From CAYZUC01 sp964481705 (GTDB lineage: Bacteria; Bacillota; Clostridia; Lachnospirales; Lachnospiraceae): a DNA stretch of 13,313 nt. Location of the stretch: positions 1 through 13,313 of the forward strand of contig CAYZUC010000078.1 in the NCBI GenBank assembly GCA_964481705.1, given 5' to 3'. The notes beneath the pieces were generated by a model. That model was not told the origin of the DNA and did no database searches. It worked only from the letters and a program-made list of their open reading frames with translations. Shown piece after piece: positions 12,412-13,313 of the stretch. Position numbers and translations under genes: made by a program. Numbering within the stretch: the first letter of the stretch is position 1; each line of letters starts with the position of its first letter.

Positions 12412-13313
12412 CTAATTTCCCATCTGTGCAGCAACCTCTGCTGCAAAGTCTTCGTTCTTCTTCTCCATACCCTCTCCAACTTCGAAACGGATGAATTTAG
12501 AAACTACAATTGCTTTGTTTACAGACTCAAGATATTTACCAACAGACTGCTTTCCGTCTTCTGCTTTAACGTATGTCTGCTCTAACAGACTGATCTCTTT
12601 TACATGCTTAGAGATACGACCATCTACTAAACCTGAGAAAATCTTGTCATTTACATAGTCTGACTTTCCATCCATTGCCAATCCAGCAAGAGTAGCCTTC
12701 GCAGCATCAGATAGGAAGTTGAAGAGGAAGTTCATATTGCTCTTCTTTTCTTCGTAAATAGCGATATCTTCCTCGCTCCATAATTTGTCATTTACAGCCT
12801 TATCAATTAACTTGTTCAAGATAGGCTTTGGAAGAGATGCGGGATCATTCAACGCACTATCAATGATGATTTCTTTTAATTTAGCCATCTCATCAGCTGA
12901 GATATCAGATCTGCTGATGTACTCAGGATTCATAGCTGCAATCTGCATTGCAACATTAGTTAATGCTTCTTTCGTAGCATCATCGGATGCACCGTTAGCT
13001 GCTACGATTACACCAATTTTTCCACCTGCATGAAGATAAGATGCTACACAATCTCCGGAAGCTTTTTCAAATCTACGTACCGATAATTTTTCACCGATGG
13101 TAGATGTCTTCTCAATAATGAGATCCTTTAATCCATTCATTCCGATAACTGCTTCGATATCTTCTCCATTAGCTCCACCATTTAAACCGGAAGCAAGAGC
13201 TGTATCTGCAACAGCCTGTACAAATTCCTGGAATACTTCATTCTTTGCTACAAAGTCAGTTTCTGAATTTACTTCAACTACAACTATTTCTTTATCATTA
13301 CCTGCAACACGTG
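12412..13313 (-). CDS. tsf: Elongation factor Ts, 5' end outside window
   Basis: The translation factor that releases GDP from EF-Tu. The frame is open to the window edge; 299 residues are visible and the N-terminal UBA-like domain is missing. The visible part begins RVAGNDKEIVVVEVNSETDF, containing the conserved EF-Tu-contacting T-D-F-V-A-K segment at 13258-13241. Later come ASYLHAGGKIGVIV, NVAMQIAAMNPEYI and the end KFIRFEVGEGMEKKNEDFAAEVAAQMGN. The ATG at 13140 lies inside the domain and is not the start. Compared with the E. coli protein as I remember it, about 60 extra residues lie between SADEMAKL and KEISLLEQ, in the coiled-coil region. The gene is expected to follow rpsB outside the window. 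A clear terminator follows the stop. Confidence 0.95.
   Translation of the reverse strand, partial: RVAGNDKEIVVVEVNSETDFVAKNEVFQEFVQAVADTALASGLNGGANGEDIEAVIGMNGLKDLIIEKTSTIGEKLSVRRFEKASGDCVASYLHAGGKIGVIVAANGASDDATKEALTNVAMQIAAMNPEYISRSDISADEMAKLKEIIIDSALNDPASLPKPILNKLIDKAVNDKLWSEEDIAIYEEKKSNMNFLFNFLSDAAKATLAGLAMDGKSDYVNDKIFSGLVDGRISKHVKEISLLEQTYVKAEDGKQSVGKYLESVNKAIVVSKFIRFEVGEGMEKKNEDFAAEVAAQMGN

Noticed and set aside
12412..13140. EF-Ts as a complete 242-residue gene starting at 13140
   Set aside because: The frame stays open to the window edge and encodes conserved EF-Ts residues (VNSETDFVAKNE) upstream.

Overview
The window looks like chromosomal DNA from a low-GC Gram-positive anaerobe of the Clostridia, most likely a Lachnospiraceae relative. 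Supporting this are AT-rich DNA, strong GGAGG-type ribosome binding sites, sigma-A-like promoters, a flavodoxin/2[4Fe-4S] EFR1-type protein, a DUF2798 protein, a short DtxR/MntR-type regulator beside feoAB, and an elongation factor Ts with a clostridial-style C-terminus. The genus is inference; no rRNA is present.

Layout. (1) 29-1516, minus strand: an EFR1-like ferredoxin/flavodoxin gene followed 12 nt later by a TetR-family repressor. A good promoter (TTGACA-17-TATATT) lies between two near-identical palindromes, which suggests an autoregulated redox operon. (2) 1638-2285, minus strand: a four-helix DUF2798 membrane protein preceded by a candidate 27-codon leader ORF with a strong ribosome binding site. 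(3) 2523-7685, plus strand: a response regulator, a histidine kinase without an extracellular sensor domain, an ABC ATPase and an 882-residue FtsX-type permease, a layout typical of antimicrobial-peptide sensing and detoxification modules. A second promoter-like element, a dyad and an attenuator-like hairpin separate the kinase from the transporter. (4) 7783-10711: a metal-dependent DtxR/MntR-family repressor divergent from feoA-feoB (ferrous iron uptake), with two palindromes in the shared intergenic region. (5) 10843-11640, minus strand: an unnamed PD-(D/E)XK-like protein. (6) 11696-12315: a gene-free array of 74-bp tandem repeats, each carrying an invariant 7-bp dyad, broken by a 100-N assembly gap. 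(7) 12412-13313, minus strand: tsf (EF-Ts), cut by the window edge, with a large insertion in its C-terminal half.

The units are mostly independent cassettes, separated by clear hairpin terminators (7716-7756, 10763-10820, 12342-12375). Most regulation readable from the sequence is local: regulators sit beside their targets with palindromic candidate operators. The least explained item is the 74-bp array between tsf and the nuclease-like gene. It is not coding (period not divisible by three), is not a CRISPR, and is almost certainly longer in the genome than shown here.
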